In this document: positions 1-9,689 of the stretch, one piece after another | Position numbering within the stretch: position 1 is the stretch's first letter | How the letters are laid out: each line of letters begins with the position of its first letter | DNA from: Terana coerulea | Lineage: Eukaryota > Basidiomycota > Agaricomycetes > Polyporales > Phanerochaetaceae | Direction of reading: 5' to 3' | Assembly: GCA_024811115.1 (NCBI GenBank) | Contig: JAKOGH010000726.1 | Location: forward strand, 1 to 23,917 | Length of the DNA stretch: 23,917 nt | Position numbers and translations under genes: made by a program | Notes under the pieces: generated by a model | Seen by the model: only the letters and a program-made list of their open reading frames with translations | What the model was told of the DNA's origin: nothing | Database searches by the model: none

Positions 1-1564
1 CCGTGGTTCGATGTCTTGGTCCTCGAGATTGATCTCGTCATCTCGGACGTGAAGAGGTTCGCCCATGTTACCAACGCTCATGAAGATGACGCGGGAATTG
101 TTCGTGAGGAGGATGGAGTTGTTGCAGAGCCGTGAGCTTCGTTCAGCTGTCGAAGATTGGCTATAAACCGATTAATGAGAATTGCAGGCTGAGATTAGAT
201 GGTTTAGTGAGTGGCAGTAAGTAAAAGAAAGTGACACTATACACCATCGTGTTCACGGACTCATCAAATCTAACGTCTAATAACTTCGTATGCCCTCAGA
301 AATGCGTACATTCGGCAAAGGAGACGTACCACATTGAAAGTGAGAATCTGGGTCACGTTGACCGCAAGTAAGGCACTGCGTTCATGAAATTGAGCCGCGT
401 GCTGCTTGGAACAAGCCACATAACCTGTTACAGACGCACAAGAAGTAAAGCGTGCCTGTGAGCCCTGCATGTGAGCATGAAATAAGGCGCGGTTTTTTTG
501 AGTGCTCACCATCACGTAACAGGCATGTAGTGATTGGAAGACATAAATTTATCCGACGCGCCTCACGCCATTCTTGATATGTCTTCATCCACGTTGACAC
601 CATCATGAGCGTCGGCGAGTAATAGGGAAGTGCGGGTTACAATGAGCACTGAGATCATGTAAGCCGCATTCAGCTAAAGTTTTGCAACTAATGGTAAACG
701 TACGGCTTAAGGAGTGTTAACAAAGAATGCTGGCAGATTATCTATTGACTTACATGTTGTCGAGCCTCTGAGATACATTGAAATTGTGGCATATAAACAC
801 AGGTTCGTCGACAAAATCTATGCTGGAATGCATGAGACCGAACTGGAAAAGATGTTTAGTGATTGAGAGGCAATGTGAGATGCACAACAACAGGCTTACA
901 ATATTTGTCACAACAGGGACGAGCCCCAAAATTAAAACGAGAGAAGTCAGAACATACCTCTGCCTCCACAGTGCGTGTACTCGGAGCGAGGCAAATACTG
1001 TGAATTCGTGGGGTTGTTGCACATAATATGAGCCAGTACTCACCTGCAGCCTGCGTGTAGCTGATAAGGTTAATAATTTTGAACAGTATTTCCATGGATT
1101 TGCAGCTGTACAAGCTCGACAGTCAGCCATGACGCGACGAGAGGAGGTAGGGGCAGGACCTCTAATGTCGAAGAAGTCAGTATGCGCCACACGCAACTCT
1201 GTCAAACACAAGTCCCGTACGTTTGTTGTAGACGGTGCCCATTCAACTGTGAACAATCACCATGACCCATCGTATTGAGATGAAAAGCAACGACGTCGCC
1301 GTGAGGCGCTTGTCCATGCGTTCCACTCGTGCCGGAAAGTGAGGAGGTACTCGTAGACAACGAGGACTGGCTTTGTGTGAGGGAAAAGGCCAAAAGGAAA
1401 GTGAACAGGCGACATTCAAGCGTACCTGTCGTACCAACTTCAACGTAGCTACCAATGGTCCTACATGTTGTCAAAAGGTCAGTGTAAGCCCCAGCGTACT
1501 AGAAAAGTCTTACGTACACTGCTGAAAATTCCTCCACAATTGCGGGGCTCACTTGCGAGGACAT
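1..1564 (-). pseudogene. Decayed DUF6533 seven-helix membrane protein gene, 3' end cut by window edge
   Basis: The minus strand carries ordered pieces of the agaricomycete DUF6533 family of multi-pass membrane proteins of unknown function. Exon 1 (1518-1564) starts MSSQVSPAIVEEFSAV; donor GTACGT opens a 57-bp intron (1461-1517). Exon 2 (1435-1460) is followed by a 68-bp intron (1367-1434) and the family motif VLVVYEYLLTFRHE. Then come LTATSLLFISIRW, SLRVHALWRQRYVLTSLV (about 900-1000), GLMHSSIDFVDEPVFICHN, STWMKTYQEWREARR (about 600) and TTCLLRDG (about 510), ending with a polar tail (VGNMGEPLHVRDDE) at the left edge. The reading frame changes at least five times (for example after RHE, near 604, and twice near 330-460). 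These breaks lie outside long homopolymers, so I read it as a pseudogene. Family membership is from motif recognition. Confidence 0.7.
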
Positions 1565-2496
1565 GCCAGTATCGTTGAGACGTTAGAGAGAGCAAGCGTC
1601 GCAGAGATAAGACCTAGTGGGTATACCACCGAGAGCCAAGAGGACTCTTGTATGCTCCGGTGCTGATAGCTATCGAGATAGAAGAAACGTTAGCAGATGC
1701 CTTTCTCAAGATCCAGCAGGTAGTGTACCTGTAGGTATCATCATCTTCCCGTGATACCCTTGTACATGATTTCGCACAGGCAAGAATCAAAGATGTATTC
1801 CCAGGGTGCTGAACACCACGGCCAGTCGTCTTTCATCAAAGCAGAAGCTCATCGCACAAGATATGGATACAGTTAGCCGATAAAGTATGTAAGCAGCGTT
1901 TCCGTCGTACCGCCCGTTATATGCAAGCAGCGAGTAGTATGGGCACGTCGTGGTGTCTGAACGAACGTTGACTGCACGGGCGATTCCGAGTACTTGATGC
2001 GCCATCAGCGATGTTCCGCCCTTGGCCGCCCGCCTGTTAGAACGCCACAAAGGTCTCGGCAACGTTCAACGCCACGAGCCGTCTGCTGCTCTTGAGTCGC
2101 AGACTTATCTGCAGGGTTATCTGTCTAGAGGGTGCACTTCTGAGACAGATGAGATGGACCCTGTCGAGTTCTCAGATGCATCTTTTGCTTCAAGTGTTGA
2201 GAACCGAGTTGACTGAGCTATCATAAAATTCCAAGTACGCATGTTACCATAGTTCTTAAGTGCACAGAATATTGAAAGGGGTTCTCAGGCGAGATGCACA
2301 GTCTTGCCAGCGAACCACAGTTCAACAGCGATGGGTATAGCAAATCGTTGTCTGACTAGCGAATGTATTACTACTATATGCGAGACTGAATGTACTACTG
2401 TCGATAAAGTGAGAACACAAGACAACAAGAAACACAGCAGATGTACGAGGCGAGACATGTATATAGAAGAAATTAGTCGAACAATGCTAGATGAAC
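1565..2496. other. Intergenic, no supported gene
   Basis: This lies between the DUF6533 start and the stop of the efflux carrier gene, so it holds a promoter on the left and the carrier's 3' UTR on the right. A plus-strand open frame at 2022-2216 ends with a phrase (VEFSDASFASSVENR) that faintly recalls the RNase H of Ty1/copia polyproteins. No other copia motif lies in the right order around it, so no element is called. Confidence 0.5.
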
Positions 2497-4393
2497 CTAG
2501 AGCTTAGAAAGAATGAGTCCGACGACGACGAAGATGATAGTGGAGGGTGGCGTGACGACGCAGTACGACCAGAAGATGGTGCGGCTGATGAGTCGCTCGA
2601 AGGCATCGCCCGACGCAGCTTGTGTTATCTAAAGTACAAGGGTCAGCATACGAGCTATTGTACAAAGATCAAAGAACGCACCTGTGCAAGCGTCAAGGCC
2701 GGCGGAGAAGCAATGAGCAATACATTCGAGACGACGAAAACCGGGCTGCGGACAAACGGAAGTTAGCATGCGATGTTTGCATTGCAGTTGTGAGATACGT
2801 ACTCATCAAAGACTTCTTGCAAGTTGAACCGAGTCGAGAGCGCAAGGAACGGCAGCAGCAGCAGCGGTGTGATGATCATACGCGACAACACCGCGATGAC
2901 CACCGTCTTCGTCTCGCCCGGCCGCTTCTCGTGCGATGGGTTGCGCTCACTAAGGCTCTTCGACCGCCGCCGCATCTTGAACATCTCCCGTACGCTGTCG
3001 ACCAGCGATATCTGGCTCCAACTCGTGCTGACGCTCCTGCCGCGCTCGCGGTGAGCCGGCAGCGCATCTCGGGCGCGGTTCTCCTTCGGCTCCGGTGGCT
3101 GGTAGAAGTACGCGCCGAGGACGACAAGGGTGAGAGGGATGGAGCAGTTGCCGGCCTGGTTCAGCGCGCCGCGGATCGGCTTGACGTGGACGTCCAGTGC
3201 ATGCTGTAGTGGTGGAATGCAGGCAACGACGAGGGAGAGGAGCGCTGCCCATAGCGGCACGGTCATGAACTCGTTGAAGCTCTTGAAGGACTTGGCCACT
3301 GCGCGACGGATGCGCCGCCGGCGGGACTGCCAGACCGATGAGGTCGGCTCGACGCGAGTACGACGTCCAGGGAACTCGATCACATCATCGTCTTCGCCCT
3401 CTTCCAACTCGGACGGCGGTGTTGAAACGACTGAGGTCGAAGGTGCGCCACGGGGAGCTTGGCCGACTTGCTGTACGGCGAGTTTGGGTAGGAGTAAAAG
3501 AACTTGGGGTCCAAGCTCGCCCGAGATGAGGTATCTTCCACGACGATGCTGGGGTTCTCCACGTCTGTTTGGCTTGCGGACCTAGAGTGCTCGGAGGAGT
3601 CGCGGTGCAGAACTTGGTATTCTTCCGACGAAGGGGGAAAGGCGGTCTCGTCTGGCTCGAGCGCAGGGCTCTGTACACCGCCGGCGGTCTCTGGCGGTGC
3701 CGACTCCGGGTCTGCTTGGGACAAAAGGCGGACGCCGTAGCTCCACCGAACGATCATGCCAAGTGTCGAGTACAGCACGAGGTACGTCAACGCGCGGCCG
3801 ACCATCGCGTTCTTGTTATCGTCGTCTCCCCATTTCAACCCTGGTACAGTGACGACTAGGCTCTGCATAAGGGCAATAGGAAGCGAGTTCGAGTTCATGA
3901 ACATGGCGGAGGCAACCGCAAAGCTTCTTTGGGATCTCTTGAGGCGGAAGATGAGGCCGAGGATCCAAGCCGCAGCCATCGACACCACGGTCGTGACGAC
4001 GAAGAAGATTGGTATTATCCATAGCTCTCGCAGCTTGGCTAAGAGGGCGGGGATGAGACTGCTTTCCGGGCAGGAACGGAGAGCGACAGACCTGGTGACA
4101 GGAAGAATGCAACTTTTGAGAACAAGAGGGATGGCGTGAAGAGCGACACATTTATCTTGTTGAATTTCTGTGGTACAGGATGAGTTGAGCTCCTGAAGAG
4201 AGAGTAGCACACGCACTTTTGTGTCGGCCTATCCAAGATCCCCTTCATAGCCAAAATATACCCTGCTAGACATAGCAGAAAGACTTCGAGGATGGACTAA
4301 AAGACAATGAGTGTCGAGCATTTCCGTTGCGCACATTGGACATACCTCGAAGACCGTCTGCAGGAGTGGAAGGATGGGTGTCTTGTCGCGCAT
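2497..4393 (-). CDS. Auxin efflux carrier family transporter (mem_trans)
   Basis: Six exons on the minus strand: 4346-4393, 4213-4296, 4092-4167, 2803-4038, 2682-2745 and 2497-2628; introns are 49, 45, 53, 57 and 53 bp, all GT-AG. The product is about 546 aa, an integral membrane transporter of the PIN-like mem_trans family (fungal substrates mostly unknown). An N-terminal helix bundle (VFLLCLAGYILA, SLFTPSLLFSKVAFFLSP, WIIPIFFVVTTVV, MFMNSNSLPIALM) is followed by a polar loop of roughly 150 residues rich in Ser, Pro and acids. The C-terminal bundle (FMTVPLWAALLSLVVACIPP, LVVLGAYFYQPPEP, VVIAVLSRMIITPLLLLP, NVLLIASPPALTLAQ, STIIFVVVGLIL) follows. One base seems missing in the G4 run at 3452-3455 (plus strand), inside the loop; a weak 44-bp intron could also explain the shift. 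The start is the ATG at 4393, with an in-frame ATG at 4441. The 45-bp second intron is in frame if retained. Confidence 0.88.
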
Positions 4394-4592
4394 GGCGGAG
4401 GCGGTTGGGGAGGCGTGAACGTCGTGAAGATACAAGTACAAAGTGAAGAGGCTCTAGACTGCAAACTGTCCGCGTCCGCTTGGCAGACTCCTTACAGCAT
4501 GCCGTTTGCGTCATCCCCATCACTCCGCTTTGCCACGCGAGGAGCCTCCACGCCTGCCTTATGCGGTAACCGCAGCATTCCCACGCTTTCTG

Positions 4593-4601
4593 GGAGAGCA
4601 C
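4593..4601. repeat. Target site duplication, left copy, outer element
   Basis: GGAGAGCAC stands immediately before the terminal TAGG. The same nine bases follow the right end at 15005-15013; the shared string is in fact CTGGGAGAGCAC, of which the last nine fit the duplication length of the inner relative. Confidence 0.75.
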
Positions 4602-4745
4602 TAGGCTCTAGGACAGCCTTCTAAATAGTCGGAAGAGATGTCCGCGTTCCTTGGTATATATAGAGGCTGTGACCAAACTGGGGGTCTTCTGAGGACGGTC
4701 CCGGAGTTTGAATCGGCTTCTCGGCCAGAAATGGCCTGGGCCCAT
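4602..4745 (+). repeat. L-type (long) terminal inverted end of outer element
   Basis: This end matches, base for base over most of about 140 bp, the reverse complement of 7477-7616. In order it has the terminal TAGGCTCTAGGACAGCC, an AT-rich stretch with a TATA box, AGAGGCTGTGACC, and a core (CAAACTGGGGGTCTTCTGAG, then GGTCCCGGAGTTTG) that is also present in the short ends. GACAGCC and GGCTGT form an imperfect stem, perfect in the copy at the inner element. Confidence 0.85.
4655..4662 (+). promoter_or_regulatory. TATA box inside the L-type end
   Basis: TATATATA lies about 127 bp upstream of the likely transposase ATG (4789) and is kept as TATATA in the inner element's L-type end. Placement suggests that the terminal repeat itself carries the transposase promoter. 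Confidence 0.45.
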
Positions 4746-4788
4746 TTCGCAAGCGCTGTCTGCTCATTACCACACCGTCTCGACCTCT

Positions 4789-6567
4789 ATGTCTCGAAAT
4801 GCGTCCCCTTCGCCGGACGAATACCCTCTCTCGTATCTCAGGAACACTCAAGCACCTAACGAGCGTGTCCCGCCTCTGCTTCCACCGCTTTCGATCCCTG
4901 CCGCTCGGTCCTTACCACATGTACGCTACACAACATATCCTTCACCAAATACATCTTCGTCTACACCCATCTACGCTCCTGAGAGCAGCGCGAACACTCT
5001 CGCGCACCAGCAAGAAGATGCGTTCGAAGAACTCTCTGGACCTGGCGGAACTCGACGTCTTGCACGTGCGGACGTAGAACCCACAGCGCGCAACTTGCAT
5101 GGTCTTGCGATGCCGTTCCGTGAGGATGTACCACGTCCAGGTACGTTCGATGAAGCACACCCGGATACTACGGATTCGGACTTGGAGTCTGAAGGTGCTG
5201 AAGACGAAGACCGGATGGAGGTAGTTGAGGATGCGCGGGATGCAGGAGACTTGGCTCGTGCAGCACAGGCAGCTACCTTCGGCGTGTCCTCTGGGAATGG
5301 AATTGGCCTGTGGACTCCTGCTGGATACCCTGGTGGCTTTTTCTGCTTCTGCTATGCATCCCTTCTCCTTGCCTACGACGCCTCATTACCATCCGGGCTC
5401 CCTTGGGCCTTTATCCTACTCGCCTACCTTGTCCCCCAGCAGTTCCCCTCGCCAATTGCTACTATGCCATATCTCAACTACGGCATGTACAGCCCGTATC
5501 CTATCACCTCGGTACTACCCCAGACGCCCCAGCGAACCCCTGCGCACAAGTTCGCCGCCGTAGAACAGCACTTCTTTCAAGACCTGTTCAAAGACATCTC
5601 GCTCACCGAGGATTTATCTGGAACAAACAAGAACAACTGACACCTGTATGCAACCTCTGGCGACCGCTTACTTGTTATGTCTCGCTGTTTGGACCTCTGT
5701 GGCTTCGCATCTATGGGCGACTACTTCGCAACATCCCTTCTGGACGCTAAAGCCCATCGTCTCCCTGGCCGCGTTGCTAGGTCTGTTAGTGCTTGGGTCG
5801 GAGGACAGACAAGCCTTGGGACACGCCCTGTGGACATAGTCAAGCTGATATGGAACCACCCGCAAGCACGCCGGCTTCGAGGGCATGTCGAAACCGACAT
5901 GGTATACCCATCCATTCCCCGCCACGGCCTCGGACCATCTGTCCGTTACAACGCAGTCTTACCTCGTCTAGACCAGCAACTTACCACTCAAAACACTCTA
6001 GTAGACTGGGCCGTCACACGAGTACTTGACACTGTCGATGATGAATCTCAGCAGCTTCTATTAGACCGTGCGGTGTTTTTCCCACCGAAGGAGTTGACCT
6101 GGGAGCAACTCCTCGACTGCGATTCCATCAAGGATCAGTCCAAGATTACGCAGGGAGCTCCCGTTCTATTTGCCGTCATAGCCACCGCAGCGATAAACAA
6201 CAATGCTCGCAAGAGACTCGAAGCGAAGGTTCATGCAAGCGTCGCCGACGCTCCTGTCGCCGCTAGTCAGGACGGCGAGCCAGCGACTTCGTCCGTGACC
6301 TCTGGAGATGATGAGACTGAGGTTGATGGCGACCCGGTAGATGATTACGAGCTCGATGCAGTACGAGATCCCTAGTTTGTAAGTGCCTAAGATTTATATA
6401 TGCTGAACAATGCTGACTATCGGACAGATTACTGCTGCCATTATAAAAGTTGTCATGCAATCCCGACTTCGCAATGCGAATTCTTTTCAACGTCTTGTTG
6501 GCGCCGTCCTGTTTACGACCAACGCACACCAAATGACCTATCGTGTGCTGAGCCGTCTCGAAATTGG
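4789..6567 (+). pseudogene. DUF6589-associated transposase, N-terminal part, broken
   Basis: From the ATG at 4789 (MSRNASPSPDEYPLSYL) a long Pro/Ser/acid-rich, probably disordered region runs to about 5600. It is followed by motifs seen before DUF6589 in agaricomycete transposase-like proteins: CGFASMGDYFATSLLD, RPVDIVKLIWNHPQARRLRG, LTWEQLLDCDSI, APVLFAVIATAAINNNARKR, AVRDP, and, after a 49-bp intron (6379-6427, GTAAGT...GACAG), SRLRNANSFQRLVGAVLFTT and RVLSRLEIG. An in-frame TGA at 5638 and a TAG at 6373 interrupt it; the TAG takes the place of the Trp expected in the RDPW motif. Homology stops at about 6567, where helicase sequence begins on the other strand, so the catalytic half is absent. 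The family was recognised by motif; the N-terminal exon structure near 5580-5676 is uncertain. Confidence 0.65.
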
Positions 6568-6954
6568 CCGTACGAGTGACAGCAGCCCAGGTAGTAGAAG
6601 ACGAAAGCCGAGCCCGAAGATGTATGAGGTTGCCGTAAGCGACACGCCAGGTACCAGACTCTTCATCCAGTAAGTGAACCTCGTCGATAAAGAAGTACAT
6701 GACAAGTTTCTTGAAGGCCTGGCTGCCGAGAAGACTCTGCATCCGCTCGGCTTCGAGCATCTGAGGGCTCATGACTGCCACGCGGATGTCTCCGCCGGCT
6801 TCGAGCTCTTTGAAGAGATCTCGTCCTTCGTAGAAGGCCTCCCGAGTCGTATCTTCGTTTATAGCGAGCGCGCGTATGTCGTATTTCTCCAGCGTAGCCA
6901 TCTAGTGTGCTCGCATGAATTTTTCAGTGTAGGGTAACAAGTAATGCGAACGTA

Positions 6955-6963
6955 CCTGCTGCT
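6955..6963. repeat. Target site duplication, left copy, inner element
   Basis: CCTGCTGCT precedes the terminal TAGTCTAC. On the minus strand the duplicated AGCAGCAGG covers the end of the helicase exon and the first G of its intron, so one copy leaves a normal GTACGT donor. Confidence 0.8.
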
Positions 6964-7616
6964 TAGTCTACATCCAAACTCTGGGTCCTTCAGTGTAGTG
7001 TCCCGGAGTTTGAGACGGCACGTCAGGCATTGCCTGGCCGCCACGGCATCTCCCATGTGGCAAGCCCGGGAGAAGAGCCCGCTGTATACTTACGCCGCCC
7101 TTGCCTGAGCCCGCTGCCCAAGCGTCGTCGCTCATATTATCACCTCTCTACTTCTGCATAACGCAGGTGAATGCCTCCGAGCACGATCCCATGAACTAAG
7201 GGAAGTATTAGCATGATAATGAAGTATGTACTTATCTGGTTAATTATAATACCATGAGTACTGTAAATATAGAGAAATGGCTGAGAGGGTGGGATGACGC
7301 AGGGGACATGGAAGACAGTCTAGTAAGTCTACCATAATCATCACCAGTCACCCTTAGTACTGCGAGAAGCTGGAGGCTAAGTACTGTCGCTGTATAGGTC
7401 GTGTAAGGGGAATACTTACCGACCTTGGCCTGGCCCTACGACGACGATGATGACGTCGTCAGCGCAGCGCGCTTGAGATCCAAGCTATTTCTTGCCGAGA
7501 AGCCGGTTCGAAGTCTGGGACACTCCTCAGAAGACCCCCCACCTTGGTGACAGCCTCTATATACAAAGGAACGAGAGCATCTCTTCCGACTATTTAAGAG
7601 GCTGTCCTAGAGCCTA
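6964..7616 (-). mobile_element. 653-bp non-autonomous (MITE-like) relative of the outer element
   Basis: The right end is an L-type terminus (TAGGCTCTAGGACAGCC read inward from 7616) and the left end an R-type terminus (TAGTCTACATCCAAACT from 6964). It therefore lies in the opposite orientation to the outer element. CCTGCTGCT is duplicated at 6955-6963 and 7617-7625. Homology to the outer ends continues inward for about 100-140 bp on each side (for example GGCACGTCAGGCATTGCCTG). The middle (about 7090-7450) has no gene I recognise. Lacking a transposase, it must have been moved in trans by a family member. It sits on the exon/intron junction of the helicase. Confidence 0.82.
7549..7606. other. 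Stem-loop inside the L-type end
   Basis: GACAGCCTCT (7549-7558) and AGAGGCTGTC (7597-7606) are perfect 10-bp inverted arms separated by 38 bases. The equivalent arms at 4602-4670 are shorter and imperfect. Subterminal palindromes like this may be transposase-binding or strand-processing sites; function is inferred. Confidence 0.6.
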
Positions 7617-7625
7617 CCTGCTGCT
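7617..7625. repeat. Target site duplication, right copy, inner element
   Basis: CCTGCTGCT follows the terminal GAGCCTA and leads directly into the helicase exon (CTCCAAGAACC, minus-strand VLGEQQ codons). Confidence 0.8.
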
Positions 7626-7752
7626 CTCCAAGAACCTTGGTAGGGACAATAATAATCCCTACCCCTTTCTGGCCTTTTGCTTGGGCTGCGAAGAGAGGTG
7701 CCAGGAGAACGGTAGTCTTGCCTTGTGCCGGTGCGACCACCAGGAACACGTC

Positions 7753-7757
7753 GCGTC
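7753..7757. repeat. Target site duplication of LTR retrotransposon, left copy
   Basis: GCGTC lies directly before the terminal TGTCA of the left LTR and recurs at 14691-14695 after the terminal TGACA of the right LTR. Five bases is the usual duplication size for Ty3/gypsy integrases. Confidence 0.9.
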
Positions 7758-8075
7758 TGTCAACAACAACTAGTACAGCTGTACCAGGTGCGACGCTCTC
7801 AACTGGGACGGAACTAGTGGTGCAGTCTCCGAGTAACTAGCTGGGGAACAGACCAGCTCGAGACTGGCTTTCTCTGTTGAAGACGGTAGCTACTTATACA
7901 GGTGTAGTCCTAAACTGTACAGTACCACCCGGTATCCTTGTGTATGTACTAGAGCGGTCCAGAACAATAGAGAAACATACGGAAACCACAAGTATCGATG
8001 AGAGAACAATAGATAGGGGTAGAAGACAAATGGAAATGAAAAGAATACCCTAGAGACGCCCAGAAGTTCATGACA
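7758..8075 (-). repeat. 3' LTR of chromovirus
   Basis: It is 318 bp with TG...CA ends, identical to 14373-14690 except for one transition. The inner copy of the self-priming complement (AGCTCGAGACT on the plus strand) is at 7855-7865. The polypurine tract adjoins at 8079-8087. Confidence 0.95.
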
Positions 8076-8078
8076 TAA

Positions 8079-8087
8079 CCCCTCTCT
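8079..8087 (-). other. Polypurine tract
   Basis: Read on the minus strand, AGAGAGGGG followed by TTA lies immediately upstream of the 3' LTR, the expected place for the plus-strand primer of reverse transcription. Confidence 0.6.
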
Positions 8088-8138
8088 AAGGATCACGCCC
8101 GCGTGATCTATAGAACTCAGCGTCTCGATCTGTACGAC

Positions 8139-9650
8139 CTATTTCCCAATTGTAGAGCCTGGAACCGATATGTCCGATAAATTGATTGACGTTGGGGCGA
8201 ACGCTGACGGGGAATTCAAATAGTCAACGGACGAGGGGGCTCCCGGTACGCGCTTGTAGAAAGCATCGATGAGATCTTGACAGTGGGTGAGGTTGGATCG
8301 CGGTTCCCATGTGTACTTGCGCGGACCGGTTTCGTGCTTCCATAGAACCTTGTATTTGAGAATTCCTTTGTCTAGCTTAGCGTCCAGGATCTCTTCGACC
8401 TCATGTTCTTCTTGTCCATCAATTAGATCGGGTATTTCGGGTTCACGTGCCTGGGATTCGAAGGAGGGCTCTCGAACGGTGAGAGCCACATCTCATTGAC
8501 CGTGGGATAGATCTTTCTCCATGCTTTGGGAAGTTCAAGTTCGTAAGCGGAGGCGCCCGTGTTTTTGTTTAACTTTAAACGGGCCGTAGCGCTTGTTGTC
8601 GAGCTTCTTCATTGGTCGATCGGTTGTGATGTTGGTCCCTTCAAGCCATACCAGGTCTCCTGGCTTGTATTCACGTGTCTTCCCTTTAGTCGGTCGTGGA
8701 AGCGCTTCATCGTCTCCTGTGCTAATCCAATGGCTGCCTGCGTTTCCTCTCGTACTGATTTCATCCGATCTACAAAGTCTCTCACGGTTTCCTTTTTACT
8801 CCGGTGAGGTTCGTTTCCGAGTTAGGGTGATATCCTTTGTTGACAAAGAACGGAGTTTGTTCGGTGGAGCTGTTGACCCTTGTTGTTGTACGAGAATGAT
8901 GCGAGGGTAGCCACCGGCCCTGGATTGTCAGGTAGAAGTTGTGATGAAAAGTCAAGGTACTGTTCGACTTCAGCGTTATCCGTTCCGCTCTGTCCGTCTG
9001 TCTCGGATGATAGTGAGCAGTGGATGCGTTGGCTTCGATTCCCAGAGACTTATAGAGTTCAGATATGTACTCGTTCTTGAACTCTGTCTTGATCTGACAA
9101 TCTTCCGTGGGATGCCGTGATGGCGACAACATGGCGCAGGATTTTGCTCCATCCTTGCGCGTTGAGCTCAATGGTGGAGGGGATGCAGATTATCTGTTTG
9201 GAAAACATACAGACAATCACAATGATAGCATCGAATCCTAGCGACGGAGGAGTGGACCAATTTTGTCGACAGAGATGATTTCCCAGGGTCGAGAGGCAAT
9301 CTCGTTTGGGTGAAAGCGGGCCGAGTTTGGATCCGTGTGAACCTTGGTCTTCCCGACAGTCGCTGCATCCTCGACGTACTTCCTAATGTCTCCGGCAAAT
9401 ACGTGGCCACCAGTAGTTGCGCGTGATCAATTCATGGGTCTTGTTGTGGATGTCCGATGAAGTACGAGTCGTGGTGATGCTTGATGATCTGTTCGCAGGA
9501 GTTTCGGTGTCAGGGACGTAGATCCGATCTTTCCAAGTAACCAATCCTTTCCTTCACCTTTTCTGCTAGCGCCTTACTTTGTGCTTTTTTGTTTTGTAAT
9601 ATCTACGAGCTTCCAGCCGGTCCGTCAAGCATGTGCTGATCTATATTACG
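8139..9650 (-). pseudogene. Integrase and chromodomain region of chromovirus pol
   Basis: Minus-strand fragments in at least three frames. The integrase core begins with FTRIQTRPAF-type shadows of the segment before WEII-SVDK-IGPL (first catalytic Asp, about 9260). It continues with EFKNEYISELYKSLGIEANA and STAHYHPRQTD (about 9050-9110, where family members have the second catalytic acid and HPQTDGQ), then RWLPSHHSRTT. The C-terminal open frame 8139-8489 holds a chromodomain at 8235-8408 (EHEVEEILDAKLDKGILKYK, then VLWKHETGPRKYTWEP), which in chromoviruses directs integration toward particular chromatin. Frame shifts separate the pieces; none of these would give a full integrase. Confidence 0.85.
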
Positions 9651-9689
9651 TAGAGATAATTCGCTGAAAGTGTTCTGGTTTTAATACTA

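Noticed and set aside
2022..2216. Ty1/copia RNase H-like phrase on the plus strand
   Set aside because: Only one short motif resembles the family, and a nearby ADAF-LK phrase (about 1695) is on the wrong side of it. No LTR, RT or integrase is nearby.
4266..4601. Minus-strand frame continuing across the transposon insertion into 15014-15199
   Set aside because: Joining the two flanks leaves an open frame, but it overlaps the carrier's own first exons and shows no recognisable protein; probably chance.
4602..7616. A single 3-kb transposon bounded by the two L-type ends
   Set aside because: The two L-type ends match best, but their outer flanks share no target duplication. Pairing each with its R-type partner gives 9-bp duplications in both cases.
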